Below are positions 1 to 37,800 of a stretch of DNA of 64,000 nt, one piece after another. Position numbers and translations under genes: made by a program. The stretch covers positions 22,312,950-22,376,949 of the forward strand of contig NC_090177.1 in NCBI RefSeq assembly GCF_024679245.1, written 5' to 3'. The DNA comes from Pseudorasbora parva (taxonomy: Eukaryota; Chordata; Actinopteri; Cypriniformes; Gobionidae). Below the pieces are notes generated by a model. It was given only the letters and a program-made list of their open reading frames with translations. It searched no databases and was not told where the DNA came from. Within the stretch, counting starts at the first letter, position 1, and each line of letters starts with the position of its first letter.

Positions 1-23519
<23,519 letters not shown>

Positions 23520-23720
23520 GGCCGTCCTGGGAGCTGTCAGATGTCAAATGTGTATGAGCGGACTAAAGGGGAAAAGTGTAATAAAATGATCCTGCCTTCG
23601 CCGAGTCACTGCAGCGGAGCTGAGCGCGAGCGAGGGGCGTCACACAGAGCCCGACTCTCTCTCACTCCCTCCGCCTCTCACTGACAGAGGGGGACACACC
23701 ACTGATAACAGACTGGAAAA
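23520..23720 (-). promoter_or_regulatory. ptpn11: ptpn11 5' UTR and promoter-proximal region (approximate)
   Basis: The sequence just upstream of the ATG is richer in G+C and CpG than its AT-rich surroundings, with CGAGCGAGG and GAGCGCGAG runs around 23600-23640. No TATA box is evident at a sensible spacing, as expected for a broadly expressed signalling gene. The transcription start cannot be fixed from sequence alone, so the limits are approximate. Confidence 0.4.
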
Positions 23721-24389
23721 ACTTTATCCAACAGCCATGTCAAAAAGTCACTTATTAGAAACCTCGTATGATTTAGCCTATCAAACATTTGGGATAAAAG
23801 ATGAATATGCATTATATATTCGCTTTCATCTCTAACGGTCTATTTGTATTTATCTTAAAATCTCTTATGCTACCCTTAATGTTAGATGAATATAGATAAA
23901 TATAGAAATGAAAGCAAATATGTCTGAAATGTACATATTACAGCATTCATTATAATAAGTAGCCTATTAACCTCTTAACCTGCACCCCCTTTTTAACCTG
24001 CACATTGTCTGCAGCTCTTAAACTCGTTTTACCCAAGAGTCATGATTACTCAAATAGTAGCCTATAGGAACAGAGTAACAAGGGGAAATAAGTGAAACTT
24101 TTTAAAACTCATTAATGTTGAGGCCCTGAAAATAACCTAAAAATAAAACTGAATGTCTGGTCATGTTTTGATTCAAATTTGAGGATGAATAAATACAATA
24201 CAATGCACAATGTCATCACTATTTTCTAGAAACACAAAAGTAGATCAATTAACCTCAAACTTCAAAACTGACTAAATCTCACAAATGTTTGTAGCCATTC
24301 ATCAAAAGTGTTGAGATTTTGTGCCATCTATGGGGAGGAATGAAGAGAAAACTGAGGAGAGGACACACTCCTGAGGAGAGGACACACAC

Positions 24390-24391
<2 letters not shown>

Positions 24392-24475
<84 letters not shown>
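24392..24475. repeat. (CT)n(GT)n microsatellite
   Basis: About 76 bases of CT ending in a short GT run, upstream of ptpn11. Confidence 0.95.
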
Positions 24476-25418
24476 TTTATAGGCCTATTTGACTTTTTAA
24501 AATAAAAATCACTAGACCCTTTGACTCCTTGAAACCAAAACTGGAGCTTTGTTGCAAAAGTAGCTATAAAACATTGAGAAATTGCACTCTTAAACACTGG
24601 AATTTTTTTATTTTAAATGAATTTATGAATTATATTCATGTATGGTTAAAAAACTCTACTGTTTAATGTTTTGAGAAATAAAGCAATCATTTAGTACTGT
24701 GAAATTAATATTATTTGATATTATTTGATATCACTCATCCCAATATTTTGTTTTATTTTAAATATTTGTGTCCTGAAAATAATCACATTACAAACAAGAA
24801 CAATAATGGAAAAATAATAATAAAGCATTTTATTTTTTTGTGATTACACAAACTTTTCTTTAAATGTAATCTTGCGTAAGAGGTTTTAGCTCCTGTCTCT
24901 TGCTGGATGTGATGGACATTTAGAGGTTCAAGAGAGGGCCATAATGAAGTCATTTACATACTATATATTCACTTCTCTCCCTCCTGTCATGACACTCTTA
25001 TTTTAGCAGGTCCTTCTATGTAATTATCGTGTTTATTATTACTCTGTTAGCTGTAATGCTGCTATTTCTGTTAGGGCATAAGATACACAACAGAAATGTT
25101 GACTCAGTTTTTGTTTCAGCAGTTTCCATTCGGGCCTGACCCCATTTCCATTGGGGTGATTTGAAGGTGGCAGCTAGGCACTGCAGCAGTAGATGGCTGC
25201 CATGACGTCACTGGCCCTAAGGGACAGTAATCTGTCGGGGGATGCGGTTATGCAATTTTTTTAAATGCAGGGCTTTATCTATGGATTTCTTTCAGTGTAA
25301 GAGGCAATGCAAACAATGTGTCTTTATAAGTTGCAGTGCAACTTTATACTTGAGGACACTAATAGTAACATTAAACTACATTAAACCCACTTAAATATTC
25401 ACAATGTATTATACATTG

Positions 25419-26690
25419 CATCCAGAAAGTATTCACAGCGCTTAATTTTTTACCACATTTTGTTATGTTACAGCATTATTCCAAAATGGATTCATTTAAT
25501 TATTTTCCTCAAAATTCTACAAAAAATACCCCATAATGACAACGTGAAATAAGTTTGGACATAAAAAATCACAGCCTTTGCCATGACACTCAAAATTGAG
25601 CTCAGGTACATTCTGTTTCAGCCTGGTCTCACAGAATTCCGTGAAATGAACACAGACCCTTAACTCAAAAAGCCGTGGTAGTTTCACGGAATCGCCGAAA
25701 TTTCCGAGATGGTTTCACGGAAGTGATGCCTATGTAAGTCAATGACAGGGAAGCATCCGTGGTCCGTGGTCCGTGGTCCGTGGTCCGTGGTCCGTGGCTT
25801 TCTCTGTGGAGAGAGGAGAAACTTCCAGAAGAACAACCATCTCTGCAGAACTCCACGAATCAGGCCTGTATGGTGCAGTGGCCAGCCCATCTGAAGTTTG
25901 CCAAAAGGCACCTGAAGGACTCTCAGACCATAAGAAACAAAAACAGACCTGATGAAACAAAGATTGAACACTTTGACCTGAATGACAAGCGTCATGTCTG
26001 GAGGAAACCAGGCACCACTCATCACATGGCCAATACCATGCCTACAGTTAAGCATGGTGGTGGCAGCATCATGCTGTGGGGATGTTTTCAGTGGCAGGAA
26101 CTGGGAGACTAGTCAGGATCGAGGGAAAGATGATTGCAGCAATGTACAGAGACATAATGAAAACCTGCTCCGGAACGATCTCAGACTGGTGCATAAGGTT
26201 CATCTTCCAACGACCATAAGCACACAGTCAAGATAACAGAAGAATGGCTACGGGACAACTCTGTGAATGTCCATGAGTGGCCCAGCCAGAGCCTAGACTT
26301 GAATCCGATTGAACATCTCTGGAGACATCTGAAAATGGCTGAGCACTGACACTCCCCATCCAACCTGATGAAGCTTGAGAAATCCTGCAAAGAATAATGG
26401 AAGAAACTGGCCAAAAATAGGTGTGCCAAGATTGTAGTAGCATACTCAAAAAGACTTGAGGCTGTAATTGATGCCAAAGGTGCTTCAACAAAGTATTGAG
26501 CAAAGGCTATGAATACTTATGTACATGGGAATTTTTTATTTATTTTTATTTGGAAAGATTTTAAACAAACTTCTTTCATGTTGTCATTATGGGGTATTGT
26601 TTGTAGAATTTTGAGGAAAATAATTAATTTAATCCAATTTGGGATACGGGTGCAACAACAAAATGTGGAAAAAGTGTCATAATTTCAACT
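25419..26690 (+). mobile_element. Dead Tc1-like transposon with an internal insertion
   Basis: Outer inverted repeats: left CATCCAGAAAGTATTCACAG with ACCACATTTTGTTATG (about 25419-25570), right about 26570-26690 (CATTATGGGGTATTGT, AACAAAATGTGGAAAAAGTG). On the plus strand VWRKPGTTHHMANTMPTVKH, GGGSIMLWGCF and later degenerate pieces up to about 26400 are a Tc1 transposase catalytic region with frameshifts and stops. About 170 bases at 25624-25798, ending in a 7-bp tandem repeat, replace the N-terminal part. Confidence 0.85.
25757..25797. repeat. Tandem repeat, 7-bp unit CCGTGGT, about 6 copies
   Basis: Perfect copies at the right edge of the foreign stretch inside the Tc1 relic. Long open frames across it on both strands are artefacts of the repeat. 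Confidence 0.93.
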
Positions 26691-27567
26691 TTTTAAAGTC
26701 ATATGACTGATGTGTTTAGGAACTAAATGAGACACAGCAGTTGGTTATACTTTGACTTTGTTTGTAACTATTTTTATTTTTGTGTGAACTATTCCTTTAT
26801 GGAAATCATACACTAAAGGAAGAGCCAGTACTGCTGACAATCTCCGTTCCAAGATGCCTTTTGACCTTACAGCCTGAGGACCCTCTAGTCCAAACTAAAA
26901 CCTCATGAGGAGGAACAATGAGAGCCACAGATCCCCTGATGTAGCCAGACAGCTGAAGCCTTGTTACATGCAGTAAAAGACCCTTTATTGCACTGGTGTG
27001 AGCATCCTTCAGCTCTTCTAGTGTGAATCATTTCATACTCATTGCCATGCCGAGATATACAATGGATTTTTCCATTAACCATTTTACCCCTAGCGTTCTT
27101 TGACAAGATCTGTTTATCTAACATCTCCAGGCAACCCTGGGCCTGTCATGTCTGATGACATTTTATATTCCCTTAAGAGAATCACTGTTGCTCAAATGAT
27201 TAATACACTTCAACATTACTATATGTTTCTGCCGGTTTTAAAAAAGCACATTTTAAAATGTGCTTATTCAGTGTAATTGTAGGACTGGGTTTTTAAGTAT
27301 TTTAACAATGTTAAAAAGTCTTACAAACTTTTAAAAGGAAAAACATTTCTCATATCTCTTTTGCTACAGACATTACCATCCCTTGGTAACATGGCTGATA
27401 CAATATTTGACCAAATGTTTGTTCCAAGTTATGAATATTAAGATTGCCAATTTTGCTATTCAGTCTGTGTCATGCTATGATTTTGCATTATTGTGTCTTT
27501 AGGTTAAAACATGTCAATGTTTGATTTGATGCAAATTTTTGTTAACTCTAAAAAATACAATTAAGCA

Positions 27568-27661
27568 TTATATAATATAATATAATATAATATAATATAA
27601 TATAATATAATATAATATAATATAATATAATATAATATAATATAATAGAATAGAATAGAAT
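27568..27661. repeat. (TATAA)n pentanucleotide tract
   Basis: About 16 perfect copies of TATAA, then three TAGAA variants at the right end. Confidence 0.95.
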
Positions 27662-27779
27662 ATACCATTAAAAGATTTGGGTTTTTTATTATTTTAAAAT
27701 AAATGAATACTATCATCCAGCAATGATGCATTAAATTGATACAAAGTGACTTATATTTTTATTATATTTAAATATTTTC

Positions 27780-28170
27780 ATTTGCACTTTTTTTATATTA
27801 AGATTTGCATCACATTTTCCATAAAAATGTAGTTAAGCAGCAAATTAGAATGATTTCTGAAGGAGGATCATGTGACACTGAGGATGCTAAAAATCCATGT
27901 ATTATTTTATTTGTATTATTATTATTATCAGTTGTGTAAATATTTGTTTCAGGATTCTTTGATGAATAGGAAGTTGAAAAGAACCACATTTATTATGAAT
28001 TGAATCTTTTTTAACAATATAAATGTCTTTACTCTCACTTTTGATCAATTTAATGCATCATTATGAATAAAAGTAGTATTAAATTAATTCTTTAGAAAAG
28101 TCTTTAAATAATTAAAGTTCTTTCCCCCCAAAATAATAATAAAAAATCTTACTGACCCCAAACTTTTGAA
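27780..28170. repeat. Dispersed repeat copy (same family)
   Basis: Contains AAGCAGCAAATTAGAATGAT, GGAGGATCATGTGACACTGA, AGGATTCTTTGATGAATAGG and CCCCAAACTTTTGAACAG. Confidence 0.65.
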
Positions 28171-28401
28171 CAGAAGTACAACGTTGCAAAAGTGTTCTAT
28201 TTCAGATAAATACTCGCTTGAACTTTCTATTTCTTCATTTTTATATATTTATTTATTTTTTACACAACTGTTTTCAAGATTGATAATAATCAAATATTTG
28301 AGCAGCAAATCATCATATGATCATACTGATATCATCACAATGATTTCTGGAGGATATGTGACTACAGACTGGAGTAATTCAGCTTTGCCATCACAGAAAG
28401 C

Positions 28402-28547
<146 letters not shown>

Positions 28548-28723
28548 ATTGAAAAGTTATTTTACATACAATATTTTTTTGGTGCATTTTTTTAATAAGA
28601 TAAATACAGCCTTAGTGAGGGGAAGAGCATTCTTCTTAAAACTTTAGAAAGGCTAAACTATATTAAACTGCTATTGTTTATATACAATTATATATTTTAT
28701 ATAAACTGTAATAATATTTCAAA

Positions 28724-28726
<3 letters not shown>

Positions 28727-28809
<83 letters not shown>
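28727..28809. repeat. (AT)n microsatellite
   Basis: An uninterrupted AT tract splitting a dispersed-repeat copy. Confidence 0.94.
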
Positions 28810-28814
<5 letters not shown>

Positions 28815-28869
28815 AGCACCCCAAACTTTTAAACAATAATATAACAGTAGGGAGACTGGCTTAGACAAC

Positions 28870-31243
28870 TTGGGAACTGGAGGGATTTATTCACAGACGT
28901 CATCAGAAGTAAATGTTACAGAAAGTCGGGTCAGTTTGTTTTACATTTTATTTTATGGTGGTTGGAACACAAGACACAAGTAATAAAGTTAGTAATGGTA
29001 ACGTCATGCCTCTCTTTCTGTGCACTGCCCATCAGGTCTAGTTCAATCAATCTAAACAGTAGTTTACAAATGCCAGACTGAGAATCCTCTTAAGACATAA
29101 ATAAGATACTGAAAATAGTATTTGTACAGTAAATAGTATTTTTGTAGAATCCAGAAGCGCTATTATCGAGGCCTTCCGGATATTCTCATAAGCATTATTA
29201 ATATAATTATTAACATTTATGAATTAATTTACATGATGGGAATGAGGCTTATATACTGGCAAAGTGAGAGCACAGAACAATATGGATATGAACTTTTGTC
29301 ACCCATGAACGGTGAATGACGTTAAGGCATTTCTCAGTTTCCATTCACGCAGCAGATTTCCATGGCGGTTCACACCATGAGCCTCATCCCTTGAGAGCAA
29401 AGCTACTGGAGGATGTCAAAAATAACTCCCATTATTATAAAAGAGATCAAAAAACGAGTCCGCTGGAAAAGTGAAGGTGAGGGCGTTATACTGAAAAGGG
29501 TGTATGGTCCATACAGCTCGTGCAGTAACGAAGGGCTCCCGGTCTGTCTGGAACACTAGACGTCCCGTGACGGCCGACCGATCAAACTCCACACACAGAA
29601 ACGATCGATTATTCCCCGATCCCTCCCCTCGCTCAGGATATGCCGCGTAGAGACTGGCTTCCAGTGTATAATACTAAAACAAAACCTCAGTAACAAATTT
29701 ACACAGGGCTGTACATGATGATGATGATGATTATGATCTTGCATGTCCCAGGGTTTGTTAAAAAAAGAAAGAAAATTACAACAACAACAAAAATAAGCTA
29801 AGATACTTATTCGTAATGGAATATTGCAAAGCATCTCGTATCAAACTCATATTTCTTGCACAGAGACAGCACCACAGCATTGCATTTGTCTTGGAACAGC
29901 TTACAAAACCATTTTGACTTGACAAACCCATGCATTAATTTTTTTCCCACCGGTTACCGTTGAACATGAACAGCTGTTATGGGGGCCACAGTCATAGGAT
30001 GCAAAGGGTCTACATAGGCCTACATCATCCCTTTTTTATAGCAAGTGCTGACAGCATTTTAAAGCGACATTTTCATTTGATACATGATAAAAGAAGAAAA
30101 AAAGTGAATACATGATTTTTGTTCCGGAACATGCCAAGAATGTCAAAGCTGTTTTTGTCCCCCTGAAGTGTTTCGAGTCTCTCATCTCTTCCTGTGTTAC
30201 AGCGCCTCCCAAAGGTGAGTTGTTGCAACAGCCGGGTTTTTTTCCAACACACGCACACACACGCACGCACACGCACACAAGAAGTCCAGATTGACAAATA
30301 GCAGATACAGTATATATATAAATTTCAAGATCTCCCAACTTGAATAATCAGATGTCCAGATTGCAATGTAGTCAGCTACATTTCTGCCCTGAATGGAATG
30401 ATGAAGATCGAGAAAACCAAGGCAAAATCAACTCAACACTTAAAAAGATGCATGCAACAAGTGGTCACATAGTATATATATATATATCTATATATATGTA
30501 ATTGCTCTTTAGATATGCACAACACATGAGACGAATGATTGCAACAAAAAAATAGCATCTTCAAAATTCACAGTCTCATGTATTTCATTACTATTTATTA
30601 CATCTCACAGGTCAATAATGACGTTTGCATGGTAAAACCAATGGTGAATTTTTAGGAATGCTAAATGTTATGTCAGCTACTATCAGTTTGGGATTCAAAA
30701 GCTCCAAGTTTTGAGCATTCACCCCTGTTAGTGGTATCATAAATGAGCAATATCGGACATAGTCTTGCTCAGTGTATTTAACAGTTGCTGTCATACGTGG
30801 ATAAAGTGGAAAGTCGTTTCTTTTTGACCTCTTTTTAATGTATAGTGACGGAGCACAGCAACAGCTCCGAGGAATGTTTGGTGACTGCCGGACAGCGAGC
30901 GAGAGCTATGGCACCGAGAGAAGGCGATCCAGACGGCACAGACAGCACCAATCATATCTGCCAGTGTTCAAGTAATAAGCAAGTACATGTTCTGTTGTTT
31001 GTCATAGAAACAAGACAGATGTAATATGACTTTTTGCTTGTCTTGTGACACCACATTCGCCGACCTAGGACATGATTATGGTTGGACGCAAAGACGGGGG
31101 AAAAACAAACGAACCAAAAAACAAAAAAAATTATAATTAAAACGATGTAATTTTTCCAATATAAAAGGCAAAGAAAAGTATACAAAAAATAGAAAAATAA
31201 TTACAGCAGTAGACATGGTGTTGGGAGGAACGGTGGTGCCAGA
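28870..31243 (-). other. agrn: agrn 3' UTR (extent inferred)
   Basis: From the stop to about 28.87 kb the sequence is mostly non-repetitive, and it borders AT microsatellites and a dispersed repeat below 28.84 kb. AATAAA signals on the minus strand occur at 28886-28891 and 28947-28952, with an earlier one near 30590. A 3' UTR of about 0.65 or 2.3 kb is therefore plausible. Short CA and AT runs occur at about 30249-30282 and 30473-30497. The end point is inference and has no transcript support. Confidence 0.45.
28886..28891 (-). terminator. agrn: Candidate agrn polyadenylation signal AATAAA
   Basis: The reverse complement reads AATAAA and lies just above the repeat-rich intergenic stretch. 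A second candidate lies at 28947-28952. Choosing between them needs transcript ends. Confidence 0.35.
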
Positions 31244-31401
31244 CTATTTGGCAGAACAGTGTAATATTTTGGGACTGTTTAAGGCGTCCTCCACCAGATG
31301 TAGTTCCACCCCGTCGACTATCACGTCTTTCACGCAGCCGACAAAGCCTGTGCTGTATGCCTTGGGCAACCGGCGAGCCACGGAAAGCTCCTCCAGACCA
31401 C
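31244..31401 (-). CDS. agrn: agrn last coding exon: LG3 end and stop
   Basis: The exon encodes [40 protein letters not shown] and [11 protein letters not shown], followed by TAG at 31244-31246. Human agrin ends with [22 protein letters not shown] and a similar tail finishing in a Cys close to the C-terminus. The acceptor is TCTCTTCAG. The completed codon from the upstream exon's G gives Gly, restoring LGGL. Confidence 0.96.
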
Positions 31402-31725
31402 CTGAAGAGAAGAGCATTGGAAAAGATCAGATCAAGTGTAAACGAAATACAGCGCAGTAGTTCATCTTCACACAATAGTCCAACACTTAATAATAACCTA
31501 AATAAACCATTTTAGGTGATCACAAGTGGAAGTGCCACAGAATTGGATGTTATTATTTTATGAATGTTATCATTTTGCATATGGGTCAAAGATGCTCATT
31601 GTTTCCATTTAGGAATTTGTTCTAAAATACACCTCTTGTATGATGAGCATGTTTTTCACTTCTCAATTAATTTTGATTAGGAGCATGATGTCAAAAGGTG
31701 ATATAATAATAATATATTTTATTTA

Positions 31726-31802
<77 letters not shown>

Positions 31803-34800
31803 CTTCACAATTTTTATGAGCTGTATGCCAAAATCATCAGTATTAAAACAATAAAAGACCTGAAATATTTCAGTTGGTGTGCAATGAATCTAAAATATAT
31901 GAAAGTTTAATTTTTATCATTACACTATGGAAAATAATGAACTTTTATCACATATGCAAATTTTTTGAGAAGGACATGTATATATAATATTTCGTAATAT
32001 ATGTCCGTGTACTGTGTATAATTATTATGTATTTTTCAATACACACATACATGTATATATTTAACATAACATTTATATACTGTATGTATATATTTATATA
32101 CAATTTATATTATATATAAATAAATATATACATAATAATTATACACAGTACACACACATATATTAATTTGTTAAATTTATATAGCTCTTTTCTAGGCACT
32201 CAAAGCGCTTTACACAGAAGGGGGAATCTCCTCAACCGCCACCAGTGTGCAGCATCCACCTGGATGATGCGACGGCAGCCATATTGCGCCAGAACGCCCA
32301 CCACACACCAGCTGATTGGTGGAGAGGAGACGGAGTGATGAAGCCAATCAGGAGAAGGGGACGATAAGGAGGCCATGATAGACAGGGGCTAATGGGCGAA
32401 TTTGGCCAGGATGCCGGGGTTACACCCCTACTCTTTATCGAAGGACATCCTGGGATTTTTAACGACCACAGAGAGTCAGGACCTCGGTTTAACGTCTCAT
32501 CAGAAAGACGGTGCTCTTTGACAGTATAGTGTCCCCATCACTATACTGGGGTGTTAGGACCCACACAGACCACAGGGTGAGCGCCCCCTGCTGGCATCAC
32601 TAACACCTCTACCAGCAGCTACCTGGTTTTCCCAGTTGGTCTCCCATCCAGGTACTGACCAGGCTCAGCCCCGCTTAGCTTCAGTGGGAAACCAGTCTTC
32701 GGCTACAGGGTGATATGGCTGCTGGGTGATATTTGCGTAATATATATTATGCAAATAAAAACTTTTATTTTGGATGCGATTAATCTTTTGACAGCACTAA
32801 TACACACACATGCACGCATGCACGCACACACAAATCATGAATTCATAACATCATGAATTAATAATTCATGATGTTTGTAAAAATTAATTTTCACCTTGAA
32901 TTTTAAAGATGGATACACCTATACTTGAATACATTCAGGATTTAAAAATATATTTTACTCAAGACATTTTCCTCAAATGCTATAAACCTCTAGACTGGGA
33001 AAACCCAACCTGATCTGCTGGCGATTTGATTTTGCTCTGCAACTCAGTCTGGAAACCTGTACATTCATTTCTACTGCTTCTGTTACACTTTTGCGGGAAC
33101 CAATCACAGACTGGCTTATCTACCTGGCATGCTATTGGCGGGTTTACCACAATGACAGATAGAGAAACGATGGGTTGTTGCCTGCTGATCAAGCCTGTTG
33201 CGGTCTGATTGGTTGAAGGACTTTCCAACTGCATACAGTCATTTGCATTGCATAATCAAATCAGTCATAATCAAATGCTCGTTTATCACACCTCTTGTTC
33301 AGTAGAAAATACAGAGCAGACTCGCCAGACCAATGTTCAATTTTAAATTGAGCTGGGTCTGGTAAGAGCCAGACAAATAAACTTTATGAAACCAACACGA
33401 ATACAAATAAAAAATGTTTTTTTACTGTCGACACTTATGTGTAACTGACCCATAGTATACTTTCAGGTCTTTGTGTAATCGGAGATATTACCCACCATGC
33501 AGGTGAACTAGAGTGCTATATATTATTCAAGGGCGATGAACAGTGTAGAAGACTGTTAAAAACTTAATCACGCCTGAGACACTGAGTGTGTAATGTGGGG
33601 GTGTCAGAATGTGAAAAGATAGAGACACAGCACTCAGGAACAGGTGAGAAGATCAAACAGCGTTATTGGGAGGCCGGGCTCCGGGGACGTACTCTGACAG
33701 CTCCGAAAGAGAGTTACGCTCGCCTCCCTCGGGGACCTGACACTGTCAAAAATCCAGCTCCGTCTCCAGCTCTTTCAGCACGGCGAAAAATGTCCCCCCC
33801 TGTTGCGACTCACTCGCGTCTCTCTCTTTTTCGCCTTCCCCGTGTTTCCCCTTTAATCGGATTGTATGCTTTGAAACGGGAGGATTGACGGGGCTAATTT
33901 CAAGTGAATTACATCTGAATAAGTAAATAAATAACGACATTTGAAAGAAGGGATTTTCGGAAGGAGCTCTTGATGTTCGGGCTGTCTGAGGATAATGTAT
34001 TCTAGCCACCGGGCATTGACAGCACCTGGCCCTGTGCTGAAATACTTTTCTCAACCTTATAAGAAGATTTTGCACCCTTAAAATGGAATAAATCCTCTTT
34101 CTTAATCTTAATAGGTTTGTCAAAAGAGAATGAGAAGGCAAACAAAGAAACACTGAAGTTTTTAAAACACCCTATAGTATATAGACTTATCCTGGAATTA
34201 ATAATGAACTATAATAGGGTAATACTGTGTCTTAACATTCAATTTTTTTTGAAGTTCTCGTGGGATGCTCAGGGGTAACAAAAATCTAGCCCTTCAAAAG
34301 CACTCGCTGTGGGGGAAGATCCAATTAGTCGTTACAAGCTAAGCGGGGACAATTCGGAGAAGGTGTACCTAGTGGGTTTGTAAATGAGCAAAGCAGCGTA
34401 AGATGGACTTACCCAACCAGAGAGCGCCGTCTGTGTCCAGCTGTGTGGCGGCCAAGGGTGATGACCCAGTGACAGCTGCCTCATTACCAACCTGCAGTGA
34501 GCCATCTCTGAGCGCTCTGGAGCACAGGAAGACAGTGAATCAAAGCTCAGCATCTAACACTGAAAATATGAGTTTGCCTTCTGGCAAACTTGTGGTTAAT
34601 ATGCACTAAACATGCGGCAAACAAAATGGTAGTAATGAGGGAAGAAAGAAGAGTGTGGCTTTTCACTGGTAGTGGTAAACCTGCAGCAAACTTTGGACAA
34701 TATGCTACAGTTGGGAAACTTGTCTATAGCAAATCTGTGGCAAATATAATTGTCTGCCATTACTGGCAAACAGCTCTATGGCAAGCCTGAGGCAAATATA

Positions 34801-37800
34801 AATGTGCGCCATTACTAGAAAACATTTCTATGTGTCAATCTGTGCGAAATATAAATCAGGGTTAAATAATAAGGATGGCCCTCTGCCCCAGGGCATGTGT
34901 GAGAGTTTTGAGTAAGTTAGCAAAACTTCATAATTATACTTTTTTTTTTATTATGGACTGTACATGCATTTTTATGCCTTGCATATATGTGTCAGCAAGG
35001 TAAAATTGTTGTGAGGCTTGGTTGAAATTGCAAGAATTGGTAGCATCTTAGACTGGGTAAACTCTACATTTTTTCTATCTTGCTTCCGTTACAAATTTAC
35101 GGGGACCAATCACAAACCGGCTTATCCTCCTGGTGCACTATTGGCAGGTTTAACACAATGACGGGTAGAATCCGATTGGTCTGATTGGTTGAAGAACTTG
35201 TGTACAGAGTCTTTGTTGATCACTTGATCACTCCTCTTGTGCAGTAGAAAATACAGAGCAGACTCCCCAGAACAATGTTCAATATTAAAAGATTGAGCTT
35301 GGTCTGGTGATAGCCAGACAAAGCATCTGTATAAATAGTAAGAAATTATAAATCAGACAGATTTTGCTGTGTATCATGTTGCAACATTTTTCATTATATT
35401 TACTACTGTTAAAAATAAATAAATCTATTCAACATTAAATTAATAAAAAAAGTGACAAATAGATTCATAATGTTACTAATGATTTATCTTTCAAATAAAG
35501 TTCAAATAATAATAAGAAATGTTTCTTGAGCACCAAATCAGCATATTAGAATGATTTCTGAAGGATCACGTGACATTGCAGTACGGTGTAATGATGATGT
35601 TGAAAATTCAGCTTTGCCATCACAGGAATAAATGATCATTTTAATATACATATAAAAAGAAAACAGTTAGTTTAAATTGACACTACTCCACTTTTTTTGA
35701 AAATAGGTTGAGTTTTACCCTTTTTGAATCCATTCTGCCGATCTCTGTATCTGGCGGTAGCACTTTTAACATAGCTTAGCATACATTATTGAATCATTTA
35801 GGTCCATTAGCATCAGTGATAAAAAAAATGACTTTCAATATTTTTCCTATTTAAAACTTGACTCTTCTATAGTTACATCGTGTACTAAGACCAACGAAAA
35901 ATGAAAAGTTTCTATTTTTTTTAGACCGTTATAGCTAGGAACTACTTTCTCATTCCGCTGTAGGAACTTTGCGGCTTTCTTGGGTGCAGCGGCGCAATGA
36001 TATTACACAGCGCCTTCTTCTGTCAACATAACCAGCATGTCGATCTGCTTGCTCAAAGAGTGTGCGTTGTAACGATGGAGACGTTTTGTGAGAGACGATT
36101 CAGAAGATATTTACTTTGGTGCAGATCCTGAACCGTGTCTATTTGAACCAGAATAACAGTTACACTGAAGACGAGCTTTTGAAATGTGAAAGAGAAAGTC
36201 TGGCTGAACAGACTGTGGCAGAAGGGACGAGGAGAGCAGATTTAAACTGGTGAGTCAGAGAAGAGTCAAAATTCAAGGAAAAATGGTCTGACATGGATTC
36301 GGTCTGCCGACCTTTTGATTTTGACTAACGTGATATGTGAATGAAATATTCTAAGACTGCTTATTATGAAGACAGAAAGTGTGCGCTCTCCATTGTTTCT
36401 CTCTGTCACTCGGTTAACATGCGCCCAGTCATCTCACTCATAAATCACAAAAAACTGATCAAATAAGGCTTTGAGGGGACAAACATTTTTTTGGTGGCCG
36501 CCAAATAATTTTCAATGCATGACACGCTCCGAAGCCTTGGAACAGAACGCAACATCACTAACGTAGTATTTTGTATTTACCATAGAAACTGTAGATAAAC
36601 AATACCGGCAATTAAACATTCTATTAATCAAAACTATACACAACCTCACCAGAATGCTAAAAATAAAACTACTTACGTTATATACTGTATAAACCAAATG
36701 GCTGCGCAAAACCCCCACATTTAGTGATTTCATTCACAGGTTAGCTAAAGACAACTGCAGTGCGTTTCAATCTGGTCATTCAAGCTAACAAAAAAAAAAT
36801 CATGTTATACTTTCAGCCATGGGGGATGATGCACTTCGCCCTGTCTGGCCATATCCTTTAGATGTGCCGTACCGTGGTAACACTGTCCATGTTTTCCAAA
36901 TAGTCATCTGGTCCCAAATGCTTTGAGCAAACACGCAGTTTCTTGTTTGAATCTATCGGTGTTTTAATATCTATGGTTCAGAGCAGTCAACCACTGATTC
37001 TTTCATTACTTGATTTTCGTTGGTCTGTGATAAATGATGGTAGTAGTATACATCTTCGACTCACTATCACAGCTCTTTAGAACACACAGAACCATATGGT
37101 TAATCACACAGTAAATCCACTACATACTTTGTCGGCTGAAACGACACAAACTTAGTGCCGGTCGTATTGCAAGTTACCTATCTGAGGACTACTTTCAGGC
37201 GCTGCGTAATATCATCGCGCCGCTGAACCCATGGTACGACCGCAAAGTTCCATAATTCTTATGCAGGAATGAAAAAAATAGGTCCTATCTAAATCGGTAT
37301 AAAAATCTAAACTTTTAATTTTCCGTTGGTCTTAGTACATGATGTAACTACAGATTAGTCAAGTTTTCATCTGGAAAAATATTATCTTTGAAAAAATAAA
37401 GTCTTTGGTCATTTGGTCAATGGACCTATATGATTCAATGATGTATGCTAAGCTATGCTAAAAGTGCTACTGCCAGATACAGAGATCGGCTGAATGGATT
37501 CAAAAACGGTAAAACTCAACTGTTTAACATTAACGGACTTGGAAAATGAGCCTATTTTTAAAAAAAGTGGAGTGTTCCTTTAATAATGCACACAGGGCAT
37601 GTGGATGCTTCACTTTGAAACACGCAGCAGATATATTATATAATTAAATCCTAACCTTTATGAATAGAAAATCACACTAAGCTATCTAGCGGTTCCTATT
37701 TAATGTCGGTATATCATGCAGCCCTCGATTAAACTGTTTGTGAGTGTGTTTGTGTATGTTAATCACTGCAACGTAAATTTAGCTGCAGCCAAGTGACTTT

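Noticed and set aside
25684..26112. Overlapping open frames on both strands
   Set aside because: They cross a 7-bp tandem repeat and a decayed Tc1 transposase; not host genes.
32600..32726. A true 5S rRNA gene
   Set aside because: Only part of the 5S sequence is present, diverged, and fused to a SINE body and a LINE-like tail.
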